Shown here piece by piece: positions 10,975 through 22,410 of a DNA stretch of 64,000 bases. The stretch is from positions 356,256-420,255 of the forward strand of contig NW_020656077.1 in assembly GCF_003589595.1 (NCBI RefSeq), given 5' to 3'. This stretch comes from Hyposmocoma kahamanoa. Taxonomy: Eukaryota; Arthropoda; Insecta; Lepidoptera; Cosmopterigidae. A program made the translations under genes and the position numbers. Position 1 is the stretch's first letter; the number at the start of each line of letters is the position of its first letter. Below the pieces are notes generated by a model, which saw nothing but the letters and a program-made list of their open reading frames with translations, had not been told where the DNA came from and searched no databases.

Positions 10975-11483
10975 GTTAATTTCAAGCATGCTAAAGATTT
11001 TTAATCAATTTCTGCCTTGTCAAGAAAAGGGAACAAATACGAAAGGTGTAATCCAAACTGATATTACAGTAAATGTGAGTGTAACGCAAAAACGAATTTT
11101 GGTGAATATTGGTATTGATATAAATAATCAAATTTTGAATAATAAAATACCTGAATAAAGTAACGCAGTATTACTAAAATAATGAATCTATACACATTAT
11201 AACCCTATATATATATATATACGTACATTACATGGTACACAGTTTATACACATCTCTCATGCTCTCTTTTGCCGAACTCAATGTTTGACTTTATTAAAAT
11301 TATTTTGCTATGAAAAACATAATAGCGATTGACAACAATGTTTACAAAAAGCAACAAGTCTACCAGCAGCACGACATTGATGGTAATTGTGAATACATTG
11401 ATTTATAATATGGCAGCTTTCTTCAATGAAAAATCTTATCGACGTGTATTTGCTCATTTTATATTGTCTCTTCATTTATTGTG

Positions 11484-11990
11484 CGCATTTGCCATCCATC
11501 TCGCCTGTGGTTAGTGATGTGGTCGATCATGGAGCATGCACACCTGAGTACATATACACACGGCACCTTCACACACACAAAGATAATCGGAAACACTTGA
11601 CTCCACGCACACCTTTATTTCTTACTTTTAAGTTTGTACTTTTAAGTTTATACTTTTAAGTTCTGTACAGAGTACTACAATAGAAAATCTCTTTTGATTG
11701 TGCTTATTGGGAAGAATTTGGCTTCTATGATACAGTATCATACTAGTTTGGAAGTCAGAGAGTCACGATTTTGTAATACTTAATTTATTTCATAAATAAA
11801 TATTATTATTATTATTCACTCTCACCTTGAAAAGGTCCAAGTTATAACGTTCAGGAAACAAGTCGGCAGGCAAGGAATTCCACCCCATAGCCGTTTGCTA
11901 CATAAATGTGGAATCGTAACGCTTCGTGTGTACCTTTAGCATATCCACAACATAGGTGTGGAACCCAAGCCTACATCTAGTCTCTCGGAT
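11484..11990 (-). repeat. Family C repeat, split by an insertion at about 11549-11812
   Basis: The flanks ('gtcgatcatggagcatgcac' at about 11523, and 'accttgaaaaggtccaagtt' to 'aacgttcaggaaacaagtcg' at 11824-11864) are contiguous in the other copies at 53850 and 60628. Here they are separated by about 260 bp that ends in an ATT microsatellite, like a LINE-type insertion with a simple-repeat tail. Other copies carry a T-run at the left, so the family is probably poly(A)-tailed on the minus strand. Confidence 0.55.
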
Positions 11991-12352
11991 TTATAGATTT
12001 TTATTTTTGATTAGATTCAGAAAACATAAGGGTTTCCGAAATGAAACTAGGAGGATTTATAGACATGTTCTAATATAGAAGTGCTACGGCATTTCAAATG
12101 GTTTGGCATTCTCACGTTAATACACAAACAGAATATTTAAAAATATATAAATATTCGTCAAACCTGAATCAACCTGGGGCATTCTGTGTATCAGCATTTA
12201 ATGTTTTAATTTATCGTCAATTTACAAATCAAAACTTAATAATACTTAAGTAATGTGTCATAACGGCATAAAGTTCACATTACGCCCAAAAAATGTGTCA
12301 CTTTGATTTAACATCTTAATAATTCTGCCCTGTTTGTTATAATTTATGTTAT

Positions 12353-12690
12353 TTAACTTTTGTGGCCGAACGGTTGCCATGCTGGTCTGTCACGCAGAGG
12401 TCCCGGGTTTGATTCCCGGGCCTGGAGAAATATTTGATAGCCTGCATTTATTTCTCTCGTGTGTTTAAGTGTCGTATTCTAGAACTCTACTCAATGATCA
12501 AGTTAGGATTGCACTGGAAGCACAAGCACTGGAAATACGACCCTAATGGAAGGGAATTGAGTATGATTTCGAGTGCTTTAAACCATGCTCAAATCCTGAC
12601 TTGAGCATTGAGTAGAGTTCTGGAATACGACCCTAAGTGTAATTTGTGGTTGTCTATGTGTCCATGCTACAGTGTGTTATTTTACTTTAG
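12353..12690 (+). repeat. tRNA-derived SINE, family B, carrying a nested MITE
   Basis: An A box (TGGCCGAACGG, 12363) and a B box (GGTTTGATTCC near 12406) show a tRNA-derived pol III promoter. The body ('atttatttctctcgtgtg', 'aatttgtggttgtctatgtg') matches minus-strand copies at 43319 and 61266. It is interrupted at 12469-12633 by a small inverted-repeat element. The tRNA-like part lacks a stable mature tRNA fold and is followed by the SINE body, so this is not a working tRNA gene. Confidence 0.75.
12469..12633 (+). mobile_element. 165-bp MITE with long inverted ends, 3-bp TSD (family M3)
   Basis: The ends 'gtcgtattctagaactctac' and 'gtagagttctggaatacgac' are reverse complements over more than 30 bp. 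The flanking TAA at 12466-12468 and 12634-12636 looks like a 3-bp target duplication, and removing the element restores the SINE ('gtttaagtgtaatttgtgg'). A second copy is at 32416-32567. Three-base duplications with this architecture suggest a PIF/Harbinger-type transposase in trans; that assignment is inference. Confidence 0.75.
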
Positions 12691-13849
12691 TTGCGGGCAA
12701 CTTCGTTTTATATTCGATTTAAATAGGTTGAATACTAATAAATTGTACTAAGAAGCACGCGTTTAGATATTTACTTTTATTATGGAGATATAATTTTTTT
12801 TTCGAAATGTCACTGAACTTCAAGAAAAATGTTTTTGCCTTTTTTCCCCCGAAATATGTGAAACTTTCCTTTGAAAAAAATACAAATTGACTGTCTATTT
12901 AAAGTTTATTAAATGTGAAAATCGTAAGTCCTTAAGTGCACAAAAAAGCGAGATAAAAAATTGTTATTTTAAAAATATATTTACATAAAATTAACCGTAC
13001 TAAATTAGCATTTTTTTACCTTCAAAATATACTACTACTAGATAGCGCGTTTCTAAGGTTTTTTAGATTTCTATGGAAATAGGGTTCTTACAAAATGTAT
13101 AAATTTTTACCCGACTACGTGAATCAATGGATGGTTATGTGTTAAAACAACAATATTGATATATTTATTTTGAATATGAATAGACTTGTACGTGGTAGTA
13201 GATACAAAGATATGAACTTTTTTTAGTGTTAGTAAATATAAAATTTTATCCATACAACAATTCAATTTCCTTTATTAGGTTCAGATAACTAGTCCATAAG
13301 ATACATTGACTGAATTTTCGCATTATGAAGTCATCAAGTGAAATAAATTAAATTGAAGTAATTATGTCGAAAATAATTTAAAACAATATACGGTATATAG
13401 TATTGGCATATTTTGTTATAATATTCACGTATTATGTATTACGTATGTGTATTACGTTGTGTGAATAAAGATAAATTATCCAGGCAATTTCTGAAAGCTC
13501 ATACATTTTCCTCATTGTCGGATATCCGAATGATTTCGTCTGTTGCTAGCGTGATATCAGCAGCTTCAATACTAATGTTTTTTGATGGGTAATGATCGTC
13601 ACGAACATTTTCCGTGGTAACACTTAGAAGGTGAAGAACTTTACCAGGTATAGGTAGAGATTTTTTTATGTTTGTGACGTGTACTAAGTATCAAAGAGGA
13701 TAAATAAGCATCAGACGATTCCAGTGCACGGTGAAACAGATATGGTCATTTTCTGATCCAACTTTCGTGTATGGTGCTCGATTATGACGTTAAAGCTTGT
13801 TTCTTGATTCACCGACTTGTTTCGATAACATACCTATTGGTAATGTGCT

Positions 13850-14345
13850 ACACTAAATGAATAAAAAATATTGCACTTTGTAGACTGGATAAATATTCAG
13901 TGACAACCTTAATACAAAATTTAAAAATTCAATATTTCTGGTCTCTTGTGTTTGTCGCATCTGGATTTTTTTCATGGTAGTACTTATTGCTGTAATTAAT
14001 AAATCTTCGTTGAAAAAACGTACTAATACGTACAAAGTCTGCAGAAAAAAATGGATCAAACCATAGAAAAAATAAATTGTGCTCTAGGATAGCTTGATAT
14101 TTTTGGACTTATTGGCGCTTTTAGTAGTTTTCTATTATAACATGAAGTATTTAATGAAAAATCATTTACAGGTTAGGAGGATAATCTCTAAGGATTTTTA
14201 CGATTTTTAACATTTATCTAAAACTATGACAGATATAGCCAGGAGAGTTTAATTTAGAGCTTTGTTTGAGTATTATCTTTCTAAAAAACACATAAAACGA
14301 TAATGTCCGCAACTAAGGCAATATAACACACTGCCGGGCACAAGT
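13850..14345. repeat. Diverged ~500-bp duplication, copy 1
   Basis: From 'tattgcactttgtagactgg' to 'aaaacacataaaacgataat' this segment aligns collinearly with 14950-15440, about 1.1 kb downstream, with many substitutions. A minus-strand frame (13853-14059) shares the block MRQTQETRNIEFLNFVL with copy 2 (MRQTEEVRNIEFLNFVL). Whether it is a host tandem duplication or two copies of an unknown repeat is unclear. Confidence 0.6.
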
Positions 14346-14949
14346 AAGTATATTTATCTCGCTCGCACCTTTAGATTATTTTACAGTTATTCTTTCTATC
14401 TAACGGTGCATTGGCTGGGGTTGAAAATTGTTAAAAGCTTTATAACGTTTATTTTCCTTCAATTTTATACTTGCCTTCGTAAGTTCGTCAAAACCCGGTA
14501 CAAAGCTCTTTCCATGTTAGCAAGGTACTGAGTTGTATGTACAATATGTGTCCAATTTTTCGACCTTCATCAAGGGTCATATACGGCTCATCCCAGAAAT
14601 AGGCAAGCACTCAAGTTTTACGCCCAAATTGAGGGTAAAAAGTATTGCTATTAAATAATGCTAAGTTTTGTTCAAATTTAACGATATTGTTATAAAATGC
14701 TTCTATTTACTTAATTTCCTTATTCACATTCATTTAAAAACACCACAAATCACGGCTATTTGGAAGTTGTACTCCACTGTTTTAAATCAGACAGATCTAC
14801 AAGTTTTTGGAATGCCAATATCCGAAAAATGGCCTCTGTAATATATTGTGCCACTTTAGAATCGGAAGGTCGGGTCACTTCCGCTGTATCACCAGTCCTC
14901 TCGAAGAAAATAAAATTAAGAAGTGAGTAAAGTAAGATATCAATATATA

Positions 14950-15440
14950 ATATTGCGCTTTGCAGACAGGATAAATGTTCAGTAACAACCCTAACACAAA
15001 ATTTAAAAATTCAATATTTCTGACCTCTTCTGTTTGTCGCATCTGGTTTTTTTTTGTGGTAGTACTTATTACTATAAGTAACATAATTGCGTTGAAAAAA
15101 AATGCAACTATGTACAAATTCTTTAGAAAAAAAATAACGAAATCCTGGAAGAAAAATAATTGTGGTCTAGGAAATCTTGATATTTTTTATTTTTTGGATT
15201 TATTGGAGCTTTTAGTAGTTTTCTATCATAACATGAAATATTTAAAGATAAATCATGTACAGGAAAGGAAATAATCTGATTTTGTGGTTTTTATGGATTG
15301 TTCTCGATTTTCTAAGTTTCTCTAAAACTATGATAGATAAAACGTGGAGAGTTTTATTACGAATTTTGTTTGAATAAAATCTTTCTAAAAAACACATAAA
15401 ACGAGGATGTCCGCAACTAAAATAACACACTGTGCATGGC
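14950..15440. repeat. Diverged ~500-bp duplication, copy 2
   Basis: This is the partner of 13850-14345. It keeps the same order of landmarks: 'aaaatttaaaaattcaatat', 'gcttttagtagttttctat' and 'ctttctaaaaaacacataaa'. Its minus-strand frame (14875-15117) is 80 codons long. No known domain is recognised in the shared peptide. Confidence 0.6.
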
Positions 15441-15779
15441 ACTCGCGATACTGGGTTTTCTTAGTGAAGGGCTATGAGTACGTGCGTAAAAAAAAATTAA
15501 GTAACGCATTATTGGATTTTGGTAACTTCGAGATATTGGTACATAAAGTCCTTTTTTCTTTGAAAAATGTCAATAACGCCGATTTTACTTAACAATAAAA
15601 CTCAAACTAAATAAGGTATAAAAAACCGCTTATAGGGGATTGTAGACCTTGTTTCGCTGATTCCGGATGTGTCAATAACTCAGTTTAGCTAAAAAGGTCT
15701 ATTACGTTAGTTTAGATAAGGAAGGCAGAATTGAAGTGCGATTTATATACTCTTCTTATTGAATCGCATTAGCACTGGG

Positions 15780-15970
15780 TTCGCGTCAATGCTATAAACG
15801 CATCATAAAATTATTCCAATACGTTTGTAAGAAATCCGCCCAATTGCACAAAGGGGACGGAAGCAATGTTGGCCTGGTGCCAATAGCACCGCGATCATCT
15901 CGCCGGTTTTTACAGCAGTTCGCCCGTAGGTGTGTACTGCTGCTACGTTCGCCTAACATACTAATGAAGC
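15780..15970. other. GC-rich unassigned patch
   Basis: About 190 bp of raised GC with a 62-codon open frame on the minus strand (15792-15980). No splice sites, tRNA boxes or repeat partner were found in the window. Confidence 0.2.
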
Positions 15971-16859
15971 AAGTATTCATTATATACTTTGTGTGATCGT
16001 AAACAATCTTAATTTAGGTGTTTGAATATTACGAGTTTAGGCACACTAGAATATATGAGTACATAATAATGCTAGGTGAATTTCTCATATATTAACTGGT
16101 CAAAGATTTATAAAAATTGTAAGGAAATAAGTACTTAAAATCTACTACTAGACCAAACGTTCACAAATTGCTGCTGTAAGTATGAAAAAGCATTTGTCGC
16201 GCACTCGTTGGAATACCAAATCAACTACAAAGCTACAAAGTTCACTTGTCATGGCTCAAAAGCAAAAGCTGCACTCACTAATCGCATTAAAACAGTTTGC
16301 TTTTTATTTCACAGAAATCAAGATCTAATTTAATGATGACCGTCTGCCAAGTTAATTTTAGCACGTGACTTTTTTTAGTTTTCCATTTTTGCTCGATGTA
16401 TTAACCGTCATAATGTATTCTTAGTAAATTCTTATTCCTACGTCAATGAGGATATTTATTTACGCTCGCCATTCACTATTTTAAACGTAAATATGCGAGA
16501 AAAGATTTTTGAACTAAGCAAGCACTGCCCAACGTCTGCACGTGTGTTTTGGCAACCGTTCGGAGTAATTAGTCTTGTGAAGATCTCTAAACCTTTGTAT
16601 AATGTGTGCGGTACTGCTACGTCAATTTCACGACGTCGGCAGATTATTTGCGAACTCTTAAATCATTGGCTTTTGTATCAACACATAACGAGTACATAAA
16701 CACTGTTGTAGCCTGTATCGAAGTACTGAAATACGAATTATCAACAATTTTAGACAAGATAATAATATGTTTCTTTCAGTATACCTTTATTTATTTTTCT
16801 AATGATAACCACGTGAATTACATGGTCTCAAATTACAGAATTCATTGTACTAGAACTAT

Positions 16860-17010
16860 CACAGTACAGCAAGAGTCTCTCGGGTTATTCACAACACCCA
16901 GACCACCACAAATTTGGAAAAAGTTTGTTTCTAAATTTGATCCTACCGAGAGTCGAAACCCGGATCTGTTCATCTAGCTCCCACATTCTTAATCGTTGGG
17001 TCACCGAGGT
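16860..17010 (-). repeat. tRNA-derived SINE head
   Basis: Read on the minus strand it has an A-box-like 'ggtgacccaacgattaag' and a B-box-like 'gggtttcgactctc'. It continues into AT-rich sequence at lower coordinates, as a SINE would. The degenerate boxes argue against a functional tRNA. Confidence 0.5.
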
Positions 17011-17455
17011 TGTCTATATATTCTTAACAATATGTTATATGTAAATAAGTAAACTTGCTCTAGGCCCAGTAATTTTTTGTGTCTTAAGTCATAAGAAGAT
17101 TTAAATGCTACCACCTGATAGGTAAGACAACGTTTCCCTGCTGCTCTATTTATAAAAAAAGGGATAACGTATACTACGTCCTCGTGGAGTATACCCAGTA
17201 AGAGCCTGAGAGGCTTCAGCTGGGCATCAAAATTAAACTTGCGAATACTGTAGTATGTGTAACGGCATACTGGCCAACCCTACATTCAAAGTCATCAGAT
17301 CGCTATATCGCATGGTACAAAATGTAGGTGATCATCAGTATTTATGAATTGATTTTTTTATGGTTTTTAGTTGATTGTATTCAGTGGTACTATGTTCCTA
17401 TGGGTGTGGCATATTCCATTAAGAATACATCCTCTAATAAATGAAGAATATAAAA

Positions 17456-17808
17456 ATAAATCCCGTATATTTGTTTTTTCAAACAAGCCGACGTTTCGAA
17501 CCCTTTACAGGTCCCATGGTTACGGTTGACTGAGGTGGTACAGTCTTCAACCAATGTTCACGTATCAATCAAAGTTAATGTAGCGTAAATTGGAATGTTT
17601 TCTTTGTAAAATTAAAAATAAGGTATTTTATTAGTAACTATTGTAACTATAGTGAAAAAATAGGGTGGTTTAATATTAGACATAACTGGTTGAAGACTAT
17701 ACCACCTCAGTCAACCGTGACCACGGGACATGTAAAGGGCCCGTAACGTCGGTTTGTTTGAAAAAACAAATATACGCGATTTAAATCCGGAAAAATAGTT
17801 TCATTTCC
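17456..17808. mobile_element. Fold-back element with ~85-bp inverted arms
   Basis: The left arm ('ttttttcaaacaagccgacg' to 'gactgaggtggtacagtctt', 17470-17550) and the right arm ('agactataccacctcagtca' to 'ttgtttgaaaaaacaaatat', 17693-17773) are near-perfect reverse complements around a ~140-bp AT-rich core. Single arms of the same family occur at 9043-9155 and 60535-60615. No transposase is encoded, so it is non-autonomous. The superfamily cannot be set because no clean target duplication was identified. Confidence 0.65.
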
Positions 17809-18236
17809 TATGTGTAACAATCGCGAAAACCTAAGAACTCGATAAAAAAATAAGTGTTTAAAAACGGTGATTTAATCAATATTTTATTACACAGGCTACG
17901 ATTTATCTAGACCTTAAATGTACGCAGCAAAAGCAAGAATACCTTGCGAGGTATTAAAAATTTTATTACATTTTCATTAATAATAACGCTTTAATAGCTG
18001 CTGAACGATGTCATATAATTCGAAGTTGCTTAATTCACTATCTTGAGACCTCCCCGCTAGTGTTTATTTGTCGCGCGACGTCTGAGCGTAGGTACACGTG
18101 GAGTCATATCATGGGTTCATGACCAAAATTCGTATCGACTAGTAATCAACGTACTTATGTTAATGTTGCTAATATACTACACTGTTGTAAATTGTGCTTG
18201 TGAAATTTGGTAGGTTTTTTTTATAATATCTAGTAA

Positions 18237-18450
18237 CTTAAATCACAAAGATCTGTGGGGGTACTGCCACTCCGCCCATCACCTTGAGACATAAGTTGAC
18301 AAGACCCATATGCCTGTAATTATCACCAGCACCCTTACCCTTGAAAACCGAAACACAGTAATGCTGACATTACTGCTTGGCGGCAGAACTAGGTAAGGTG
18401 GTAGTACAAGCCTGGACGCACTCTTTCACAAGGAGCACAACTGATGCTAG
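18237..18450 (-). repeat. Family A copy, 3'-shortened
   Basis: It carries the 5' two thirds of the family (minus-strand reading) from the 'aggagc' block at 18440 to the 'cgcaaagatct'-equivalent block at 18243. It lacks the poly(A) end. Confidence 0.6.
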
Positions 18451-20396
18451 GTAATAAGTTCATGTTAATAAGCAGTATCGATGGTTTTTTTTATACTTTT
18501 CACATACTCTAGAGTGTAATTTGCTTTACAATTTATTATTGTACTTTCAATAAATTCTATCCTACTTCCTTTAACAAATCTTTAAAATCTACGGCAATAA
18601 TTATTTTTTATCATATTAGGCGTTCTGTTTCAGTGGTAATAAAGTTTGATTATGGATCGGTACCCATGTACGCAAACGTGAATTAACAATTTCCAAGAAT
18701 TGTTCAGACTAGGAATTCCGTAAACATGTTTTAATAACATACTGCCAAGTCAATAATGTCTACCTTGATTATGTTCTTTACGCAAAATCATTGCTGTCGT
18801 CAACAATTAAACATGGTTTTCATTATAACATATTCGTCCACGTGTAAAGGGTAAGATTATTAAGATCATGTTGATTATTACAAGAATTTCAACGTTAAAA
18901 TGTCTCAGTAAGATTTGACTTGAATGTAGGCACAACAAAACCTCCAAATGAAGCAATGTATTTAACGAACCCAATAATCACGATATAATATATATAATAC
19001 TCACAATAATACTCAGTATTACTTCTTTCTATTCATTAGTGTTTGTTACGTTACAATACGCGTCTAGATGGAACAGCGGGTGGTCCGCACGACAATAAGT
19101 GGTTGAGACTATTGATATGCCATTCATTCCCTTTATTCGCATTTGTGTATGGAAAGTGATTGCGCACCTGATAATTATGGGTATTTTTGCTAGCGAACAA
19201 ACTTATGAGAGGCGGTTATTTTAATCATAGGAGATAATAGATCGGGGACGCCTACTTATCGTAAGCGACATTTTTACCTAAACAGCTTTTTTATTGCAAA
19301 TGATGTTTTAAACTATAACAGACAAGGACACGTCGACATTTCCCACCAAATTACATCAAATAGCAATTATAGTAAAAGCTAAGTTTATCGTTAGCTCAAC
19401 TGTTTTTTATATTTTAGAGTAACCGATAGAATAATTTTAACAAAATATTAACGTAAGCGACCCACGACCGACTTGGTATCGCAACCGACATAGTACATCA
19501 TTATTTCGTCTTTTACTAAAAAACGTGTTGCACCTTGTTGCATATTATTAATCGCAAATGTTGCCTTGAACGCCTTAAAGGGTCTAAAATATTTCAAACA
19601 TCCCTTGTATAAAAAAAAATAGTTTAACGCAAAATCCATTATTATTCAAATCCAATATTATTGTATTATATATTAAAATTCGATTTAGTATTACATTTAT
19701 TTGACTGTAGAAATGTTAATAAAACACCTTCTCCCGTAAAATTAGTTTTTTGTCGCTTATACTAAGTTGGAGGTAATGGCTCGATATCTGCACTGATTTG
19801 TTTCTAGAGGAAGATAGAGGGTATGGAGGACAATATTGAAGACAGATCCGTGGCTGCTATTGAAGGAGACGGTTTAGGACACAGTCTACCACACGTCCTT
19901 GTACGGTTTTTTTAACCTTTTTCATCATCGAGGTGCGATGATGTGTTATCCTTCGCCGTTTAAACAGCAAATGAGACCAAAATAACTTAGTGATGCGGAA
20001 GCGTCGGGAAACAAACCGTGCACCTCCGGATTAGGCCAATATTCTCCCAATTATCGCCTCTGTCGCAATATGTCAGTAGGTGTTGTTTAAATCGTGACGA
20101 TTTACGAAATGCGAGGCAAAATGTTTCTGTGCAAGCTAATTACTTTGCCACTGGATTTACCGATACACCTATTAAATAATTGAAGTCACTACCAATATTC
20201 ACCGAGCCGTGGTGAAATGAATGCTAATGAATAAAATGCAAATGTGATGAAATGCTCCTACGCGTTGAATTTCTTTTCTCCATACTAATCAGTGTATTCA
20301 TTCTTCAAGACGTACTGGTAAATTCTGCGCGTCTTTTAAATATACGACGTTTTAACCTTGCGTTGTTTAGCAGCTTTTCTTAAAAGTTTTTTTTAG
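18451..20396. other. AT-rich sequence, nothing recognised
   Basis: Short open frames here (for example minus 19448-19639) have no protein-like signature. No repeat partner was seen in the window. Confidence 0.4.
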
Positions 20397-21024
20397 GATA
20401 GGTACCAAGTGACAGGACGAACAAGTCGTGCGCCTGGTGGTTAGCGACACGCCTGTCCATAGCAGCAGTTACAGCGCCCCTCAGAGCTTTAAATCGTTAA
20501 GCTCTGAGTGGCCCTGCTACTGCGCCCATCAAGCTTAGGGCGCGTTCCCATTATGTCATGAATACAGATAGTCGTGCAGTTTAAAGTGTCGTGGCTTATA
20601 TATTTAAATGAAGTTGTTCACTCATAGAACAACTTGATTACCTGTCGTTCACGACTTTTTGGACGTTTCGATGACAGACTGACATGACAAGGGGAAGACC
20701 TAGTACGATAGTCATCCGACGATTAATAAAACGTCACGATAAAAATGTGACAACGGATAATCACAGCTTCAACGATTATGTCGTGCAAACGACAAGGCGG
20801 CTGCCGTAAACCGATAAATTTTCGTCACGATCTAGTGGGAACAACTAGACACGACAATGGTTTAACGACAAAATACACGTTCGCTATACAGTGACGACCG
20901 ATAGTCGTGATATTGGAACAGGCTAGACGCGACAGTCGTCCAACGATAAATAAAACGTTACGACATAATGGGAACGCGCCCTTAGACATAAGTTGGTAAG
21001 TCCCAAGTGCTTGTAATTTCACCA
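20397..21024 (-). repeat. Family A copy split by a 444-bp MITE
   Basis: The halves 20397-20537 and 20985-21024 read through once the inserted element and one copy of its TTA duplication are removed. The join is at the 'gcccatcaagctta / gacataagttgg' boundary. It is a minus-strand insertion by its T-run at about 20387-20394. Confidence 0.7.
20538..20981. mobile_element. 444-bp MITE with GGGCGCGTTCCC termini, 3-bp TTA TSD (family M2)
   Basis: The termini 'gggcgcgttcccattatgtc' and 'gacataatgggaacgcgccc' are exact reverse complements, and TTA flanks both sides (20535-20537 and 20982-20984). The interior consists of many short, related 'gtcgtc / gacgac' motifs. The open frames it gives (for example minus 20825-21043, shared with plus 3074-3262) follow from the repeat rather than from a gene. 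A 3-bp TTA duplication is typical of PIF/Harbinger elements, so mobilisation by such a transposase is likely. Confidence 0.8.
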
Positions 21025-21120
21025 GTTTATACTGGGTGTTCAAAAAGGTGAAACCATGTCAACCAGTTACACGCACTGGTTGACCTTCCTAAAAAACTAT
21101 TGGGGTGCTGGTTTAAATCA

Positions 21121-21284
21121 CGGACACATGGGACCAACTTATGTCTCAGGGTGACGGGCGCAGTGGCAGAGACCCTAAGATCTTTGCGATTTAAAGCTCT
21201 GATAGCACAGCAACTGTAGTAGATAGGCGTGTCGCCTACCAGGTGCACGACTTGTTCGCCCCGTCAATTGGTATTGTAAAAAAA
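21121..21284 (+). repeat. Family A copy, 5'-truncated
   Basis: It starts inside the family at 'cacatgggaccaacttatgt' and ends with 'attgtaaaaaaataaaaaaa', giving a clear poly(A)-like tail. A family D tRNA-SINE follows immediately. Confidence 0.65.
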
Positions 21285-21289
21285 TAAAA

Positions 21290-21665
21290 AAACTTAAGAC
21301 TATTAATACAAAGATCGAACACTCAGAAAAAATTCCTTCGATCCGGCCGGATTCGAACCGACGTCTTCAAGTGTATACCGTGCTACACGCTATACCAACT
21401 AAGCCACGGAACGAACCAGCGGACCTCACGAATTTTTTCTATGTGCTTGTTGTCGAGTCTTTATATTTGGTTTTTCGTGGCTTAGTTGGTATAGCGTCTG
21501 ACACGGTATACTAGAAGATGTCGGTTTGAATCCGGCCGGATGGAAGGATTTTTTCTGAGTGTTCTTTCTTTGTATTAATAATTATACCAAATTAGTGGAG
21601 TAATTACACAAAAAAATAATTGAATAGCAATTCAATAAAAAATTAAAAAGTTAAGATTATTATTT
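21290..21665. repeat. Inverted pair of tRNA-derived SINEs (family D)
   Basis: On plus, 21476-21545 has a consensus A box (TGGCTTAGTTGG) and a B box (GGTTTGAATCC). On minus, 21337-21413 carries the same tRNA-like unit. The two units lie head-to-head around a ~60-bp centre, so the region can fold into a hairpin of about 130 bp per arm. The plus copy ends 'agtggagtaattacac' plus an A-rich tail. Each unit alone resembles a tRNA, but the 3' half is SINE body and there is no CCA-proximal pairing, so I do not call tRNA genes. Confidence 0.7.
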
Positions 21666-22214
21666 TAGCACCTGGTAATTTATTCAAACATCAAAAATAA
21701 AGAGGATTGTACGACAGTCGTGGACAATTTAATCAATATTACGTATTTATAATATATACGTTTAAAGTATATATATACGTTTACCCCGCTAGACTCTTCT
21801 GATATAATACGGATTTTGTTTAAATTTCGTCCAGGTTAGACTACGTACGCACAAGTAACCATAAATGCAGTTGTTGATGAACGAAGTTATTTGCGCAAGT
21901 TCACACCTACAGAACCGCTAGTAACGAGTCATATAACTTCATAGATATTTATGAATTTCGGGTAATACTGGAGTATGCAAAGCATGTCGGTGGTGGTTGA
22001 GCGTGCACTATCTATTTCAGAAATGAACCGAATGCCATTGCCAAGGAATTCTGTGCTGTAATTACGCAATATATATGTACGTATATACATATTATGTATG
22101 AATGAGATACAAATTATTTTTAGATTAGTTGTCTACGTTATGTTGTAAATTCATTGTTTTGTCGGTGTATTGGTAAACAAGACAACATCACATACGTTGC
22201 TTTGACCCTAAAGT

Positions 22215-22410
22215 AAATAACTAAAGCACTTGTGTTATGGAAATCGGAAACAACGACGGTACCACAAACACCCAGACTCGAGAGAAAAGTTAATTTTCTA
22301 CACTGACCCGGCCGGGAATCGAAGTCGGGAACTCAGCTATCGCGACATCATGATAACTGCTGTGCAAGTCACTCGACCACGGAGGTCGTCGAGAATAAAC
22401 AACAACACAC
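22215..22410 (-). repeat. tRNA-derived SINE, related to family B
   Basis: On the minus strand the head reads 'gtggtcgagtgacttgc' (A-box region) and 'gacttcgattcccgg' (B box). The downstream 'ctctcgagtctgggtgt' corresponds to the 'ctctcgtgagtttgggtgt' of family B. A plus-strand open frame over it (22230-22487) is incidental. Confidence 0.6.

Noticed and set aside
10700..11158. A 152-codon open frame with internal repeats
   Set aside because: It is produced by the 108-bp tandem repeat of a mobile element end; the rest of the frame is AT-rich noise with no domain.
12358..12425. A tRNA gene with good A and B boxes
   Set aside because: The same head plus body is found at 43319 and 61266, so it is a tRNA-derived SINE.
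21337..21545. Two tRNA genes on opposite strands
   Set aside because: The A and B boxes are good, but the sequence continues into a SINE body with an A-rich tail and recurs elsewhere (38775, 62850); no proper acceptor stem pairing was seen.
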